7,021 bases of DNA from NCBI GenBank assembly GCA_028691905.1, contig JAQUYJ010000049.1:1-7021 (forward strand), written 5' to 3'. Source of the DNA: Bacilli bacterium. Lineage in GTDB: Bacteria; Bacillota_I; Bacilli_A; ML615J-28; CAG-698. Position numbers and translations under genes: made by a program. The notes beneath the pieces were generated by a model, which was not told the DNA's origin, did no database searches, and worked only from the letters and a program-made list of their open reading frames with translations. Every line of letters begins with the position of its first letter. Position 1 is the stretch's first letter. Shown one piece after another: positions 6,823 through 7,021 of the stretch.

Positions 6823-6896
6823 GGCTCCATAGCCAAGTGGTAAGGCATGGGTCTGCAACACCCTGATCGTTGGTTCAAATCCGACTGGAGCCTCCA
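6823..6896 (+). tRNA. tRNA-Cys (anticodon GCA)
   Basis: A complete 74-base cloverleaf with encoded CCA. The acceptor GGCTCCA pairs with TGGAGCC, followed by discriminator T and CCA; U73 is the known cysteine identity base. The D arm is GCC/GGC, the anticodon loop CTGCAAC carries GCA at 6855-6857, and the T arm GTTGG/CCGAC encloses TTCAAAT. The anticodon stem TGGGT/ACCCT has a T-T mismatch at its outermost pair (27-43); the other four pairs are canonical. The gene is a single-tRNA unit between its own promoter and terminator. Confidence 0.96.
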
Positions 6897-6908
6897 TATA
6901 AGAACGCC

Positions 6909-6940
6909 AACTTTGATACAAAAAATATCAAAGTTTTTGT
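6909..6940 (+). terminator. Intrinsic terminator after tRNA-Cys
   Basis: AACTTTGATA (6909-6918) pairs perfectly with TATCAAAGTT (6926-6935) around a seven-base CAAAAAA loop and is followed by TTTGT. The stem is AT-rich but ten pairs long. The near-symmetrical A and T flanks could also allow partial function on the other strand. Confidence 0.8.
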
Positions 6941-6951
6941 ATTTAATAGGC

Positions 6952-7021
6952 TTGTTTTGGAGAAAAATAGGCTAAAATAAGAGAAAAAGTTCTAATATAA
7001 GTTAAAAGACGATTATTAGAG
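6952..7021 (+). promoter_or_regulatory. Possible promoter and start of a leader (T-box?) cut by window end
   Basis: No gene is visible here. TTGTTT (6952-6957) and TAAAAT (6973-6978), 15 bases apart, could be a weak promoter with suboptimal spacing. The last bases, AAAAGACGATTATTAGAG, resemble the purine-rich 5' beginning of a T-box stem I, which would fit a regulated gene just past the edge. The diagnostic specifier loop and T-box sequence are not in the window, so this is only a suggestion. Confidence 0.2.

Noticed and set aside
6688..6921. Minus-strand open frame containing GFEPTIRVLQTHALPLGYGA
   Set aside because: This is the well-known spurious translation of the antisense strand of a tRNA gene; it overlaps tRNA-Cys and both flanking signals.

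Overview
The window looks like a low-GC Bacillota chromosome, possibly Erysipelotrichia-like or a relative; the exact lineage is not settled by sequence I can read. Supporting signs are AT-rich third codon positions, strong AAGGAGG-type ribosome binding sites, TATAAT promoters with an extended TGN, short U-tailed intrinsic terminators, a DarA-family protein and a bacterial-tyrosine-kinase operon. TGA is used as a stop (end of the phosphatase gene) and all the tryptophans I checked are TGG, so this is not a code-4 mycoplasma. Every gene is on the + strand.

Region 1 (2-4461) is the 3' part of a very large repeat-protein gene plus a small gene behind it. The large gene is already open at the left edge and supplies at least 1374 residues. 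It consists of alternating A (95 aa) and B (91 aa) modules forming five 558-bp higher-order repeats, then increasingly degenerate copies, ending in the middle of a module with no anchor or sorting signal. I recognise no named domain. Eleven bases after its stop is a DarA/PstA-type PII-like cyclic-di-AMP receptor, whose Shine-Dalgarno overlaps the stop codon. A hairpin with a GAAA loop ends this unit.

Region 2 (4503-6765) is a self-contained operon with its own promoter and terminator. It encodes a Wzz-type membrane modulator, a cytoplasmic BY-kinase with a tyrosine-rich tail, and a PHP-family tyrosine phosphatase. The three form a phosphorylation/dephosphorylation switch that normally controls export of capsule or exopolysaccharide chains. 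No glycosyltransferase, flippase or polymerase gene is present in the window, so the target pathway must lie elsewhere or be something else. The gene order (modulator, kinase, phosphatase) is as in Bacillus ywqCDE and differs from the pneumococcal order.

Region 3 (6781-7021) is a tRNA-Cys(GCA) gene with its own promoter and terminator. The last 60 or so bases have no gene and could be the start of the next gene's leader, perhaps a T-box, cut off by the window edge.

The most unusual element is the repeat protein with its c-di-AMP receptor partner. The repeats are homogenised in the middle and decayed toward the C-terminus, and one block of about 320 bp is duplicated without a mismatch.
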